A DNA stretch of 64,000 nucleotides, from positions 4,346,667-4,410,666 of the forward strand of contig CP128386.1 of assembly GCA_030345135.1 (NCBI GenBank). Direction: 5' to 3'. The position numbers were made by a program, and so were the translations under genes. Numbering within the stretch: the first letter of the stretch is position 1; the number at the start of each line of letters is the position of its first letter. This stretch comes from Chitinophagaceae bacterium DXS. GTDB taxonomy: Bacteria; Bacteroidota; Bacteroidia; Chitinophagales; Chitinophagaceae. The notes under the pieces were generated by a model, which saw only the letters and a program-made list of their open reading frames with translations, ran no database searches and was not told the origin of the DNA. Positions 26,236 through 34,436 of the stretch are shown here, in pieces.

Positions 26236-27264
26236 TTAATCTTCCTCAGCTTCCTGTAAAACAGAGCCTGCGGGAACATCCATAAGTTTTGCCCTGATCT
26301 TACCTTCTATTTCATTTGCTAATTCAGGATTGTCTTGCAATAATTTTTTCACTGCCTCACGACCCTGGCCCAGTTTGTTGCTGTCATAGCTGAACCAGCT
26401 ACCGCTTTTCTGTACAATGCCAAGATCCACACCCATATCAAGTATCTCACCTATTTTGCTGATACCTTCACCAAACACCAGATCGAACTCTGCAGAACGG
26501 AAAGGAGGAGCCACTTTATTTTTTACAACTTTTACTTTTATACGGTTACCGATTGCTTCATCACCATCTTTGATCTGTGCCATACGGCGGATATCCAAAC
26601 GTACAGAAGCATAGAATTTTAAAGCGTTACCGCCGGTTGTTGTTTCAGGGTTTCCAAACATTACACCGATCTTTTCACGTAACTGGTTAATGAAGATACA
26701 AACGGTATTTGTCTTGCTGATAGTAGCTGTAAGTTTACGTAAAGCCTGGCTCATTAAACGTGCCTGTAAGCCCATTTTGCTATCACCCATTTCACCTTCC
26801 AACTCACCTTTCGGTACAAGCGCAGCTACTGAGTCAATTACCACAACATCCAGCGCACCGGAAAGAATTAAGCGGTCAGCAATTTCAAGCGCCTGCTCAC
26901 CATAATCAGGTTGAGATATTAAAAGGTTATCCACATCAACACCCAGCTTTTGCGCATAAGCGCTGTCAAAGGCATGTTCGGCATCTATTATCGCACAAAT
27001 GCCGCCTTTTTTCTGAGCTTCAGCAATCACATGCGTGGCTACAGTTGTTTTACCTGAAGATTCAGGTCCATATATTTCAACAATTCTTCCTTTTGGTAAT
27101 CCGCCTATTCCAAGTGCAGTATCAAGACCGATGGATCCGGTTGAAACTACTTCCAGTTGTTTTTCGGCCTTTTCATTCATCATCATTACACTACCCTTGC
27201 CAAAATCTTTATCTATTTTATCTATCGTGAGCTTGAGTGCTTTAAGTTTTTCTGCGTTTGACAT
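26236..27264 (-). CDS. recA: Recombinase RecA
   Basis: The 342-residue protein is a standard RecA: Walker A GPESSGKT at residues 66-73, Walker [14 protein letters not shown], the L2 region with [18 protein letters not shown] and [12 protein letters not shown], and an acidic C-terminus (EAEED). It catalyses strand exchange and triggers SOS cleavage of LexA-type repressors. A candidate -7 box (TAGTTTTG on the minus strand, 27294-27301) lies 30 bases upstream. No LexA box was recognised. recX lies 2.5 kb away rather than adjacent. A perfect DnaA-type box TTATCCACA falls inside the gene at 26927-26935. Confidence 0.98.
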   Translation of the reverse strand: MSNAEKLKALKLTIDKIDKDFGKGSVMMMNEKAEKQLEVVSTGSIGLDTALGIGGLPKGRIVEIYGPESSGKTTVATHVIAEAQKKGGICAIIDAEHAFDSAYAQKLGVDVDNLLISQPDYGEQALEIADRLILSGALDVVVIDSVAALVPKGELEGEMGDSKMGLQARLMSQALRKLTATISKTNTVCIFINQLREKIGVMFGNPETTTGGNALKFYASVRLDIRRMAQIKDGDEAIGNRIKVKVVKNKVAPPFRSAEFDLVFGEGISKIGEILDMGVDLGIVQKSGSWFSYDSNKLGQGREAVKKLLQDNPELANEIEGKIRAKLMDVPAGSVLQEAEED

Positions 27265-27572
27265 TATTATTCGTTTTAGAGGTAATGAGAAAACAAAACT
27301 AATTAATTTATCAATATAATGCTAAAAAATTTAGAATATATTTTGTTCTGCTACACAAAATAAAGGGATATTCAATCAATTTGACTAAGTAGTTTTGCGT
27401 TTCAAAAACATTATATACGTAAGCCAAAGAGTTGGTTTTACGTTGCCGATTTTTGCGTTGCCGTAAGTTATACACAGATATGTGAAGAAGGCTGTGAACA
27501 AGATGAATGTTGATTTGTTTTAGCATTGAGGCTTGCAAAAAATTGCCGAATCTTTAATCTAAAATTATAAGT

Positions 27573-28070
27573 ATGGGAATTGCTCAAATGATGTTGCCGG
27601 AATTAAAACACGAGGCGGCTAATACACGTAAAATACTGGAGCGTTTAAAACAAGCCGAAGATAAGTTCGAGTGGAGACCTCATCAGAAATCTTATACCAT
27701 GGGTCAGTTGGCTAGTCACATCGCCAACCTTACGACGTGGATAACTATGACAATTAACAGTGATGAACTTGATTTAGCCAGTAGTCCGAGAAGGCAACCG
27801 CTGACGGGTTTTTTGGAGGTGCTGGAGGTTTTTGAAAAGAACCTGGATGAAGCCACGAAGGCACTTGAAGGGGCTGATGACAGCCTGCTAATGAAGAAAT
27901 GGACCTTGCGTAAAGGTGATCATGTTATTCTGGAATTACCGAAGGCGGCAGTAATCAGGAGTATGGTATTTAATCATGTTGTACATCATCGCGGTCAGTT
28001 GACCGTATACCTGAGATTGAATGATCTTGCGGTTCCCGGCATGTATGGCCCATCCGCAGATGAGCAATAG
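27573..28070 (+). CDS. DinB family protein
   Basis: The 165-residue protein has the DinB four-helix fold and its metal-binding His triad: His in QLASHIANL (residue ~52), and HVVHHRGQLTVYLR near the C-terminus with the conserved HHRGQ. DinB proteins are damage-inducible in Bacillus and include thiol-dependent transferases such as bacillithiol transferase; the substrate here is unknown. The C-terminal VPGMYGPSADE is typical of Bacteroidota members. Terminated by a strong hairpin; no operon partner. Confidence 0.9.
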   Translation: MGIAQMMLPELKHEAANTRKILERLKQAEDKFEWRPHQKSYTMGQLASHIANLTTWITMTINSDELDLASSPRRQPLTGFLEVLEVFEKNLDEATKALEGADDSLLMKKWTLRKGDHVILELPKAAVIRSMVFNHVVHHRGQLTVYLRLNDLAVPGMYGPSADEQ

Positions 28071-28080
28071 CACAAAAGAA

Positions 28081-28110
28081 AACCGGCAGTAATAAGTGCC
28101 GGTTTTTTTC
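28081..28110 (+). terminator. Rho-independent terminator of the DinB gene
   Basis: AACCGGCA 28081-28088 pairs with TGCCGGTT 28097-28104, followed by TTTTTC. Confidence 0.9.
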
Positions 28111-28149
28111 TGGTTGCGAGGTGTACTCTATGACTGATGCTGATAAAAC

Positions 28150-28467
28150 TTATTTTTCAAGTTTAATTTCGCCCAAATCCGTTGTTTGTCCGTCGGCTAC
28201 CTGAACGCCTTCCTTAATCACATCTTTGTAAGGTTCAGTTGCGTCTATCATCACTTTATATGTACCAGCTTTAGCATTTGTAAATGTAAATGCTCCCCCG
28301 CTAATTGTGGCTCTTATAGTGTCTGTAGAAGATAGCGCCCAGGCTTCTTTCGCGCCATCGGCAGGTGTAATAGATCCTTTAATTCCTCCACCCTGCAGAT
28401 TGGTGAATGCAAAGAAACCAGCGGCAGATATAGCAAGGGCCGCAAGGCCCAGTTTAACTCTTTTCAT
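28150..28467 (-). CDS. Exported carboxypeptidase-regulatory-like domain protein
   Basis: The 105-residue protein has a signal peptide (MKRVKLGLAALAISAAGFFAF) and a single small beta-sandwich of the carboxypeptidase regulatory (CarboxypepD_reg/SdrD B-like) type: GGIKGSITPADGAKEAWAL, AFTFTNAKAGTYKVMIDA and a closing VADGQTTDLGEIKLE. It probably sits in the periplasm or on the surface. Such one-domain proteins are common in Chitinophagaceae without known function. Monocistronic. Confidence 0.75.
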   Translation of the reverse strand: MKRVKLGLAALAISAAGFFAFTNLQGGGIKGSITPADGAKEAWALSSTDTIRATISGGAFTFTNAKAGTYKVMIDATEPYKDVIKEGVQVADGQTTDLGEIKLEK

Positions 28468-28560
28468 ATGTGCTCAATTTAATGTTAAACAATAAAGGTG
28501 AATTCTTTTAGCTTATTGCTATTTTTCAAGTACCATGCCAAGCTGTTGACAACTTTGTTA

Positions 28561-28588
28561 ATAAAAAAAGCCACTTGGTGGTGGCTTT
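28561..28588 (-). terminator. Terminator of the iron-dependent dehydrogenase gene
   Basis: On the minus strand AAAGCCAC (28588-28581) pairs with GTGGCTTT (28574-28567), followed by a T7 run. Confidence 0.88.
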
Positions 28589-28596
28589 CATAAATG

Positions 28597-29673
28597 TTAA
28601 AGACGTTTGTACAGTTTTCTTAGCTTTTCACGCGTCATTATCTTTTCCCAGTCTGCGCCGAGTGCGTTTTCCCACAAGGCTTTCATGCCGAGGGAAACAT
28701 TGATCATGGTATCGAACTGTTCGTCGGTCAGATCTTTGCAGATGCCTTCCGGAATATCAATATTATTTTTTTCAACCATTTTCTTGAACTCCGCTGTTCC
28801 TTCAGGATAATATTCTTCAAGATGGTTCATTACTATACAGTTTCCAATTCCATGTTTGGTTCCCAACAGATAGCTTAAGCCATAGCTAACAGCGTGGGTT
28901 ACGCCTACCTGGCTATAAGCAATGCTCATTCCGCCGGCATAAGATGCCATCATCAGTTTATCATCACTTTCTTCGTCCCACGTGTCTTTTTCAAGAAATA
29001 CTTCCTGGCAAAGCTCAAGCGCTTTTTCACCATAGCTTTTGCTGAATTCATTCAGGTAAGTTCCTTCCAGACTTTCAACGCAATGGATATAGCAATCCAT
29101 TCCCGTATAGAAGCGCTGATTAGCCGGTGCGTTTGCTGTTAATTCAGGGTCAAGAACTATCTGATCAAATGGTGTATAATCAGAGTTCATACCCAGTTTT
29201 TTAGTTGGTCCGGTAAGTACACAGGTTCTGCTTACCTCAGCGCCGGTTCCGCTTAACGTTGGAATACCTACTTTATACACACCGGGTTTCTTTACGAGGT
29301 CCCATCCCTGGTAATCGGCGGATGAACCCTCATTGGTCATCATTAAAGAAACGGCTTTGGCCAGATCCATTACAGAACCACCACCAATGCCAATAATACC
29401 ACTTACCGTTCCGAATTCTTCTTTTAGGTCTTTGGCCAGTTTATCCACATAAGAGGTCTTAGGTTCGTGTGTTACATCAATATAAATAAGTTTGTCATTG
29501 CCTTTTAATGGAACTCTGTCAGCCAAAGGTTTTCCTTCGAAAAAGTAATCGACAAAAAATACCATTGGAGCACCGTTTTTGCGGTTAGGAGCAAGAATTT
29601 CATCCAGTTGGTCAAAACTTCCTCTTCCGAAAATCACATAATTTACCATCCTGAAGTTGCGGAACTGTGCCAT
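28597..29673 (-). CDS. Iron-containing alcohol dehydrogenase, KdnB-like
   Basis: The 358-residue protein is a group III iron-dependent alcohol dehydrogenase. GIIGIGGGSVMDLAKAVSLM is the NAD(P) binding region, PTLSGTGAEVSR follows, and metal ligands are in MDCYIHCVES (Asp, His), GVTHAVSYGLS (His) and TKHGIGNCIVMNHL (His). The N-terminal FRNFRMVNYVIFGRGSFDQLDEIL resembles KdnB, the 3-deoxy-D-manno-octulosonate 8-oxidase that starts 8-amino-Kdo synthesis. Its partner aminotransferase KdnA is not nearby, so this specific role is a suggestion. A perfect DnaA-type box is inside the gene at 29442-29450. Confidence 0.85.
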   Translation of the reverse strand: MAQFRNFRMVNYVIFGRGSFDQLDEILAPNRKNGAPMVFFVDYFFEGKPLADRVPLKGNDKLIYIDVTHEPKTSYVDKLAKDLKEEFGTVSGIIGIGGGSVMDLAKAVSLMMTNEGSSADYQGWDLVKKPGVYKVGIPTLSGTGAEVSRTCVLTGPTKKLGMNSDYTPFDQIVLDPELTANAPANQRFYTGMDCYIHCVESLEGTYLNEFSKSYGEKALELCQEVFLEKDTWDEESDDKLMMASYAGGMSIAYSQVGVTHAVSYGLSYLLGTKHGIGNCIVMNHLEEYYPEGTAEFKKMVEKNNIDIPEGICKDLTDEQFDTMINVSLGMKALWENALGADWEKIMTREKLRKLYKRL

Positions 29674-29720
29674 AACATTAGATTTTATGCTGCGAAGGTA
29701 ATAGTTTGAGTGGCATGGGT

Positions 29721-30197
29721 TTACTCATTTCTGGATGAGATAAGAGTTTTAATAATTTCTTGTATGTCTGATTGTGAATAACCTTTTTGTAAAAGATAAG
29801 TTGTTGTTTTTACCCTGCACGATTGATCTGTTTCCTTAGTAAGTGTTGATATCTTTTGCCTGGCAAGATCTTCAAGTGTAGCATAGTAATCATCCATGTC
29901 TATTGAAGCAAGTGCTTCTGTAATGTATTCCTGTGAAATGCCCTTTAATTTTAAAGCATACTGAATCTTTCGTTTTCCCCAATGTTTTAATCTAAATTTG
30001 GATCCGGCGTATTGAAGGGCAAATCTTTGTTCATTTACAAATCCTTCTTTTACCAGGGAGTGAAGTATTTCTTCGCTTTCAGCAGAATTTAATCCGTAAG
30101 ATGCAAGCTTTTCAAGCGTTTCAGCCGGTGAACGCTCCTGATAGGCACAAAAATTGCTGATTTTATGTAGTGCTTTTTGCTTTGTAAGATTGTTCAA
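29721..30197 (-). CDS. recX: RecX family regulatory protein
   Basis: The 158-residue protein has the RecX three-helix repeats: ALHKISNFCAYQERSPAETLEKL, FVNEQRFALQYAGSKFRLKHWGKRKIQYALKLKGIS and the C-terminal KTTTYLLQKGYSQSDIQEIIK. It binds the RecA filament and limits its activity. It is on the same strand as recA but 2.5 kb away, with two other genes between, so it is regulated separately. The start at 30197 is the only good ATG. Confidence 0.92.
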   Translation of the reverse strand: MNNLTKQKALHKISNFCAYQERSPAETLEKLASYGLNSAESEEILHSLVKEGFVNEQRFALQYAGSKFRLKHWGKRKIQYALKLKGISQEYITEALASIDMDDYYATLEDLARQKISTLTKETDQSCRVKTTTYLLQKGYSQSDIQEIIKTLISSRNE

Positions 30198-30263
30198 GAA
30201 TTGAGCTTTAAAAATTAAACAAATTCTCGTGAATAACCTGCAAAGATTGGAAATTTAAAAGTT

Positions 30264-30674
30264 ATGCCCCAAATGAAAGCTATGAGACTGACCATTTGTG
30301 TTGTTGATGATGACAAAGTTTATCAGTTCGCAGTGCGTAAGACTATCGAAGCCACGGGGATGGCTGACAGCGTATTAACTTTCTCCAACGGGGCTGAAGC
30401 AATCAGCTATCTGGAAACCCACAAATCAAGTTCCGATCTTCCTGATATAATCTTCCTTGACATCAATATGCCGGTAATGAACGGTTGGCAGTTCCTTGAG
30501 AATTATGCGCGTATTTCATTAGGTAAAAATATTCCGGTTTATATGGTGAGTTCGTCAATAGATGAACACGATATCAATAAATCAAGACAATATCAATCTG
30601 TTGCCGACTATATTCTTAAACCCGTGCATAAAGAAAAATTCAGCCAGTTACTGGCTTCTATCCCGCACAACTAA
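30264..30674 (+). CDS. Single-domain response regulator (CheY-like)
   Basis: The 136-residue protein is one receiver domain: acidic pocket VVDDDK, phospho-acceptor Asp66 in IIFLDINMPVMNGWQF, switch Ser in VYMVSSS and the conserved Lys in YILKPVHKEKF. Starts at codons 1, 4 and 7 (all ATG) are possible; the domain begins at residue 8. There is no output domain or adjacent kinase. It is a stand-alone phospho-relay or regulatory partner. Divergent from recX. Confidence 0.93.
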   Translation: MPQMKAMRLTICVVDDDKVYQFAVRKTIEATGMADSVLTFSNGAEAISYLETHKSSSDLPDIIFLDINMPVMNGWQFLENYARISLGKNIPVYMVSSSIDEHDINKSRQYQSVADYILKPVHKEKFSQLLASIPHN

Positions 30675-30739
30675 TTCACATTCGGGTGTGAATAAAGCTG
30701 AAATGTAAAACTGGTTTTCCATAATAATTTATTTTACAG

Positions 30740-30747
30740 TAGGTTTG
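30740..30747 (+). promoter_or_regulatory. Candidate -7 box before dnaN
   Basis: TAGGTTTG fits TAnnTTTG, 27 bases before the dnaN ATG. A DnaA-type box (TGTGAATAA, 30687-30695) lies 45 bases further upstream. Confidence 0.4.
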
Positions 30748-30774
30748 TTGGATTACAAAACTTGAGAGCGTTTT

Positions 30775-31890
30775 ATGAAATTTATTGTATCCTCTTCAGC
30801 TTTATTAAAACACTTACAACAAATAAGTGGTGTAATTAGCGCTAATACGGTATTGCCAATATTAGAAGATTTCTTATTTGAGATTCAGGATAAAAAATTA
30901 GGAATTGTTGCTACCGACCTTGAAACCGTTATGAGAGTTGAAATGGATGTGGAAAGTAAAATGAACGGTAGAGTATGTATCCCTGCAAAGATCCTGATGG
31001 ATTCTTTGAAAAACCTTCCAGATCAGCCGCTGACATTTAATATAGATAGCAAATATGCAGTTGAAATTACCAGTGATAATGGTAAGTATAAAGTAATGGG
31101 TGAAAATCCCGATAACTTTCCCAAAGAGCCATCAGCGGATGAAACCAATAGCTTTAACATGAGCAGCGGAGCCCTGATAACTGCGATCAATAAAACTTTG
31201 TTTGCTGTTAGCAATGATGATCTTCGTCCTGCAATGACAGGTGTTTTCTTTGAACTGAATGGAAACAGTGCTCAATTTGTCGCTACGGATGCGCACAGAC
31301 TTGTACGTTATAAAAGAACAGATGTAGTTTGTCCAAAATCAGACAGCTTCATCGTTCCAAAGAAACCTTTGAACTTGCTGAAGAATGCATTGCCTGACAA
31401 TTCAGATGAAATAACGATCAGCTATAACAGCAATCACCTTTTCATTAAGCATGGTTCAACACAATTGATCTGTAGATTGATTGATGCGCGTTTCCCAGAT
31501 TATAAAGTCGTTATTCCTGCTGACAATCCTTACAAGCTTGTGGTTGTTAAATCTGATTTCCAGAGTGCATTAAGACGTGTAAGTGTGTTCAGTAATAAAA
31601 GCACTAACCAGGTTGCTTTGAACATAAGCGGCAGCGAGCTTACATTAACAGCGCAGGATGTTGATTTCAGTTTTGAAGGTAACGAGCGTATGAGCTGCCA
31701 GTACGATGGTGAAGATCTGCAAATTGCTTTCAACGCAAAATTTTTGATTGAGATGCTGAATGGCGTTGATGGTGATGAGATCAAAATGGAGTTATCAACA
31801 CCAACAAAAGCGGGTCTTATTAAGCCGATTGAAGAAGAGAGTAACCAGGAGCTGTTGATGCTTGTAATGCCACTAATGCTGAACAACTAG
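30775..31890 (+). CDS. dnaN: DNA polymerase III beta subunit (sliding clamp)
   Basis: The 371-residue protein is a full three-domain clamp: MKFIVSSSALLKHLQQISGVI at the start, GVFFELNGNSAQFVATDAHRLVRYKR in domain 2, and the C-terminal LMLVMPLMLNN that lines the peptide-binding pocket (MPM-type). It forms the homodimeric ring that tethers DNA polymerase III. It is separate from dnaA, as usual in Bacteroidota, and monocistronic with its own strong terminator. Confidence 0.98.
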   Translation: MKFIVSSSALLKHLQQISGVISANTVLPILEDFLFEIQDKKLGIVATDLETVMRVEMDVESKMNGRVCIPAKILMDSLKNLPDQPLTFNIDSKYAVEITSDNGKYKVMGENPDNFPKEPSADETNSFNMSSGALITAINKTLFAVSNDDLRPAMTGVFFELNGNSAQFVATDAHRLVRYKRTDVVCPKSDSFIVPKKPLNLLKNALPDNSDEITISYNSNHLFIKHGSTQLICRLIDARFPDYKVVIPADNPYKLVVVKSDFQSALRRVSVFSNKSTNQVALNISGSELTLTAQDVDFSFEGNERMSCQYDGEDLQIAFNAKFLIEMLNGVDGDEIKMELSTPTKAGLIKPIEEESNQELLMLVMPLMLNN

Positions 31891-31911
31891 AATAGCTTAG
31901 TATAAAGTGAA

Positions 31912-31940
31912 AACCACCGTAAGCACGGTGGTTTTTTATT
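31912..31940 (+). terminator. Rho-independent terminator of dnaN
   Basis: AACCACCGT 31912-31920 pairs with ACGGTGGTT 31925-31933, followed by TTTTTATT. Confidence 0.92.
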
Positions 31941-32081
31941 TTAGTGAGAAAATATTTGTTTCACGCGGCGAACGCAAAGATGGGGCGACGCAGCATGTAC
32001 TTTCCGCGTTAGCGCTTCTTAAGACTTTGTGCTGCTTTGTGTTCTTAGTGTCTTCGTGTTTCAAATTGTTTTCCCTCATTG

Positions 32082-32633
32082 TTACACAAGTAACATTTTA
32101 TCAATTGCCGAAATAGCTGTTTGTAGCCGCTCTTCATAGGATCCGTTTATCTGTACCCACGGGGTCTGTTGATTTATAAGAAGGTCTTTGTAAATGTGGA
32201 ACAGTTCTCTTCTGTAAATTTCATCCGGATATTCGCGTAGTTCATCCTGCACCCATGGCAGATCTATATTGCACAACAAGTAGAGATCATATTTGCGTGT
32301 AGTGATCTGATCGAGTATAAACTGATGACATCGCTGAAATACATATTCGCACCAGACTTTCATCACATACATGTCTGTGTCTATGATCAATGGTTTGATC
32401 TGCTGCGGATCAATAACGGCAAGGTGTTCAGAAGTCTTTTCTTCAAGAGACAATTGTCCTTTTGCAATTGTAAGCAGATCATCATAATTGTATTGCCTTT
32501 CGTGCGTCAGCAAATATTCTCTTGCATATTCAGCGCACCAACTTGTGTTGTAATGCGAAGCCAGCAATTCACATAGAGTACTTTTGCCCGTTGACTCGGG
32601 ACCTATTACAACTATCTTTTTTCTTTCGTACAT
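32082..32633 (-). CDS. NadR-like P-loop kinase (nicotinamide riboside kinase type)
   Basis: The 183-residue protein has a Walker A GPESTGKST at residues 11-19 and the pattern of the C-terminal ribosylnicotinamide kinase domain of NadR: CAEYAREYLL, DTDMYVMKVWCEYVF and DLYLLCNIDLPWVQDELREYP. In NadR this domain phosphorylates nicotinamide riboside to NMN for NAD salvage. The usual adenylyltransferase domain and adjacent pnuC transporter are missing here, which is common for Bacteroidota kinases. nadA and nadD lie within the same 13 kb. Confidence 0.82.
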   Translation of the reverse strand: MYERKKIVVIGPESTGKSTLCELLASHYNTSWCAEYAREYLLTHERQYNYDDLLTIAKGQLSLEEKTSEHLAVIDPQQIKPLIIDTDMYVMKVWCEYVFQRCHQFILDQITTRKYDLYLLCNIDLPWVQDELREYPDEIYRRELFHIYKDLLINQQTPWVQINGSYEERLQTAISAIDKMLLV

Positions 32634-32720
32634 AAAGGCAGTACCGTTATGATGAATTTATATTGAAATATGATTGTCTTATTATAAAGCGACATTTGTC
32701 GCATAGTATAATTTGAGCAA

Positions 32721-32750
32721 ATAAAAACCCCGGAAATTATTTCCAGGGTT
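32721..32750 (-). terminator. Terminator of the nfu gene
   Basis: On the minus strand AACCCTGGAAA (32750-32740) pairs with TTTCCGGGGTT (32736-32726, one G-U), followed by TTTTATT, 20 bases after the stop codon. Confidence 0.85.
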
Positions 32751-32770
32751 CTTATTATATGCTAATAAAC

Positions 32771-33370
32771 TTATTCAGCTTCGGCAACTACTTCTTTTAC
32801 TTCAGGTATCATGCGTTTCATCATTCCTTCAATACCGGCTTTTAAAGTGATCATTGAAGATGGGCAACCGCTACAACTTCCCTGCAGCATAAGGTTTACA
32901 ACACCGCTGTTATAGCTTTTGAACTGGATAGCACCACCATCCATTTCAACTGCGGGTTTCACATAGTTGTCTAACAATTCTTTGATGCGTTTTACTACGT
33001 CATCATCATCAGCGGCTACATCATTGGTAGCTTCCTGTTTTACTTTTGCAAGTTCGTCCTCGTTAACAACTATACCACCACCTTCAAGATAATCTTTCAG
33101 GAATTGTTTAATGGTTGGAATAACGTCCTGCCAGTCTTCTGTCTCCTGCGTTTTTGTAAGTGTTACAAAATTGCTGGCGATAAAAACGCTTTTTATAAAA
33201 GGAAAGCTAAAGAGCTCTTTTGCTAATGGAGAAGGAGCTGCAGTAGTTTCATCAGGAAAATCTATGCTTTTACCGGGGAACAATAATTTGTTTGCAACAA
33301 ATTTCATTGTTTCCGGATTAGGAGTCATTTCTGTATAAATGCTGATTACAGGATTTCCGGTTTTAATCAT
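32771..33370 (-). CDS. NifU/Nfu-type iron-sulfur carrier
   Basis: The 199-residue protein joins an N-terminal Nfu_N domain (IYTEMTPNPETMKFVANKLL, the typical start) to a C-terminal NifU-like domain with VVKRIKELLDNYVKPAVEMDGGAIQF and the cluster-binding C166-S-G-C169 (SCSGCPSS). A short acidic linker (AADDDD) separates them. Such proteins carry a 4Fe-4S cluster from the Suf machinery to client enzymes such as NadA, encoded 7 kb away. It is monocistronic with a clear terminator. Confidence 0.93.
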   Translation of the reverse strand: MIKTGNPVISIYTEMTPNPETMKFVANKLLFPGKSIDFPDETTAAPSPLAKELFSFPFIKSVFIASNFVTLTKTQETEDWQDVIPTIKQFLKDYLEGGGIVVNEDELAKVKQEATNDVAADDDDVVKRIKELLDNYVKPAVEMDGGAIQFKSYNSGVVNLMLQGSCSGCPSSMITLKAGIEGMMKRMIPEVKEVVAEAE

Positions 33371-33475
33371 ATCACATCTTTTTACAACGGCAAAAATAAT
33401 AAATTCAGACAGGTTATTTACCCTGGCCGGAATTTACAGGATTTATTTAGAGATTAATTTCGCTTGTCGAAATTA

Positions 33476-34321
33476 TTAAGGTTCTTCTTCCTCCGGCTTG
33501 CGAATGAACACATCTGGTTTTTCGGATTTAGTTGGTTGTATATGGCGGAACTGATAATAACATTGCTGTATATAATATCCAAGTTCTATATCATTCATTG
33601 CGAGCATCACGTCATAAGGAGGTTTGTAAATCATTATAAATGAATCCAATGATTTGCCATCGAGATTGGTTAGTTGCTTGATCAACCTTTTACTGAATCG
33701 ATGTAGCACATATTTATCCTGTTCTTCAAACAATAACCTGTTTTGCAGGCTCGCCATCTGACGTTTCTTTTTATACCTGAAAACATCGATCAGTGCATCC
33801 AGATCAAAAGCGGAGGTCACACTTCCGGGAACATATGAAGATGGCGGATTGCTACTAATTGCAATGCCGGGCTTTTTGTAATCAAAAGCCTTGGCGTAAT
33901 TCTGCCTGTTTAAAATGGAGTCCGATCTATAATCGCTGGATCTTACTTTAACGGCAGGCAGCCAGGCGACATCAATGTGAAGTCCGACTTCAAAACTGTA
34001 GGGATTAGCTATTGTATCCACCGGATACTTTTGGGTTCTTTTTCCAAAGTAAGAAAACCAGATCGAATCACCACTTTTTACAGGTACGGTAAATTTTCCC
34101 AGGCTGTCAGTTATGAGGGTTTTCCCTGAAGTGGTAAAAACAGAAACGGCTTCGAGGGGTCTCCGGTTTGAATAGTCCACAACCTTACCTTCTACATTGT
34201 ATTGTTGCTGAGCCTTGCTAAACGAATAACTGAAAGAAAAAAAGAGAAATAAAATGAATGTAAAAGATGTTCTCAAAACAAGCCGTTTATGGGATAATAT
34301 TACAAACGCGGGACCATTCAT
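33476..34321 (-). CDS. Exported carboxypeptidase-like regulatory domain protein
   Basis: The 281-residue protein has an N-terminal hydrophobic segment ending near SKAQQQ (signal peptide) and a CarboxypepD_reg-like domain at about residues 40-115 (VEGKVVDYSNRRPLEAVSVFTT ... TDSLGKFTVPVKSGDSIWFSYFGKRT). The remaining ~160 residues carry a recurring Bacteroidota module with KKRQMASLQNRLLFEEQDKYV and a conserved IxLGYYIQQCYYQFRH-like end. Probably periplasmic or outer-membrane. A function is not known. It is downstream of nothing; mnmG precedes it by a terminator. Confidence 0.8.
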   Translation of the reverse strand: MNGPAFVILSHKRLVLRTSFTFILFLFFSFSYSFSKAQQQYNVEGKVVDYSNRRPLEAVSVFTTSGKTLITDSLGKFTVPVKSGDSIWFSYFGKRTQKYPVDTIANPYSFEVGLHIDVAWLPAVKVRSSDYRSDSILNRQNYAKAFDYKKPGIAISSNPPSSYVPGSVTSAFDLDALIDVFRYKKKRQMASLQNRLLFEEQDKYVLHRFSKRLIKQLTNLDGKSLDSFIMIYKPPYDVMLAMNDIELGYYIQQCYYQFRHIQPTKSEKPDVFIRKPEEEEP

Positions 34322-34379
34322 AAATGGTAGGAAGTGTAATTTAACACGATTTTCTTAATAAATCCGGGCATCTCAAAAG

Positions 34380-34417
34380 CAAGTGGCAATCAGCCTGTTA
34401 AGGACGATTGCCACTTG
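34380..34417 (-). terminator. Stem-loop after mnmG
   Basis: CAAGTGGCAATC 34380-34391 pairs perfectly with GATTGCCACTTG 34406-34417 (12 bp). The T tract after it on the minus strand is short (CTTTTGAG), so efficiency is uncertain. Confidence 0.65.
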
Positions 34418-34436
34418 AAAAAATATATGAGAAAAA

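Noticed and set aside
27311-27538. 75-codon minus-strand frame upstream of recA
   Set aside because: It lies in the recA upstream region and has no signal peptide, domain or conserved motif.
31907-32116. 69-codon frame after dnaN
   Set aside because: It starts in the dnaN terminator region and crosses a GTGTTCTTAG-type repeat; no protein features.
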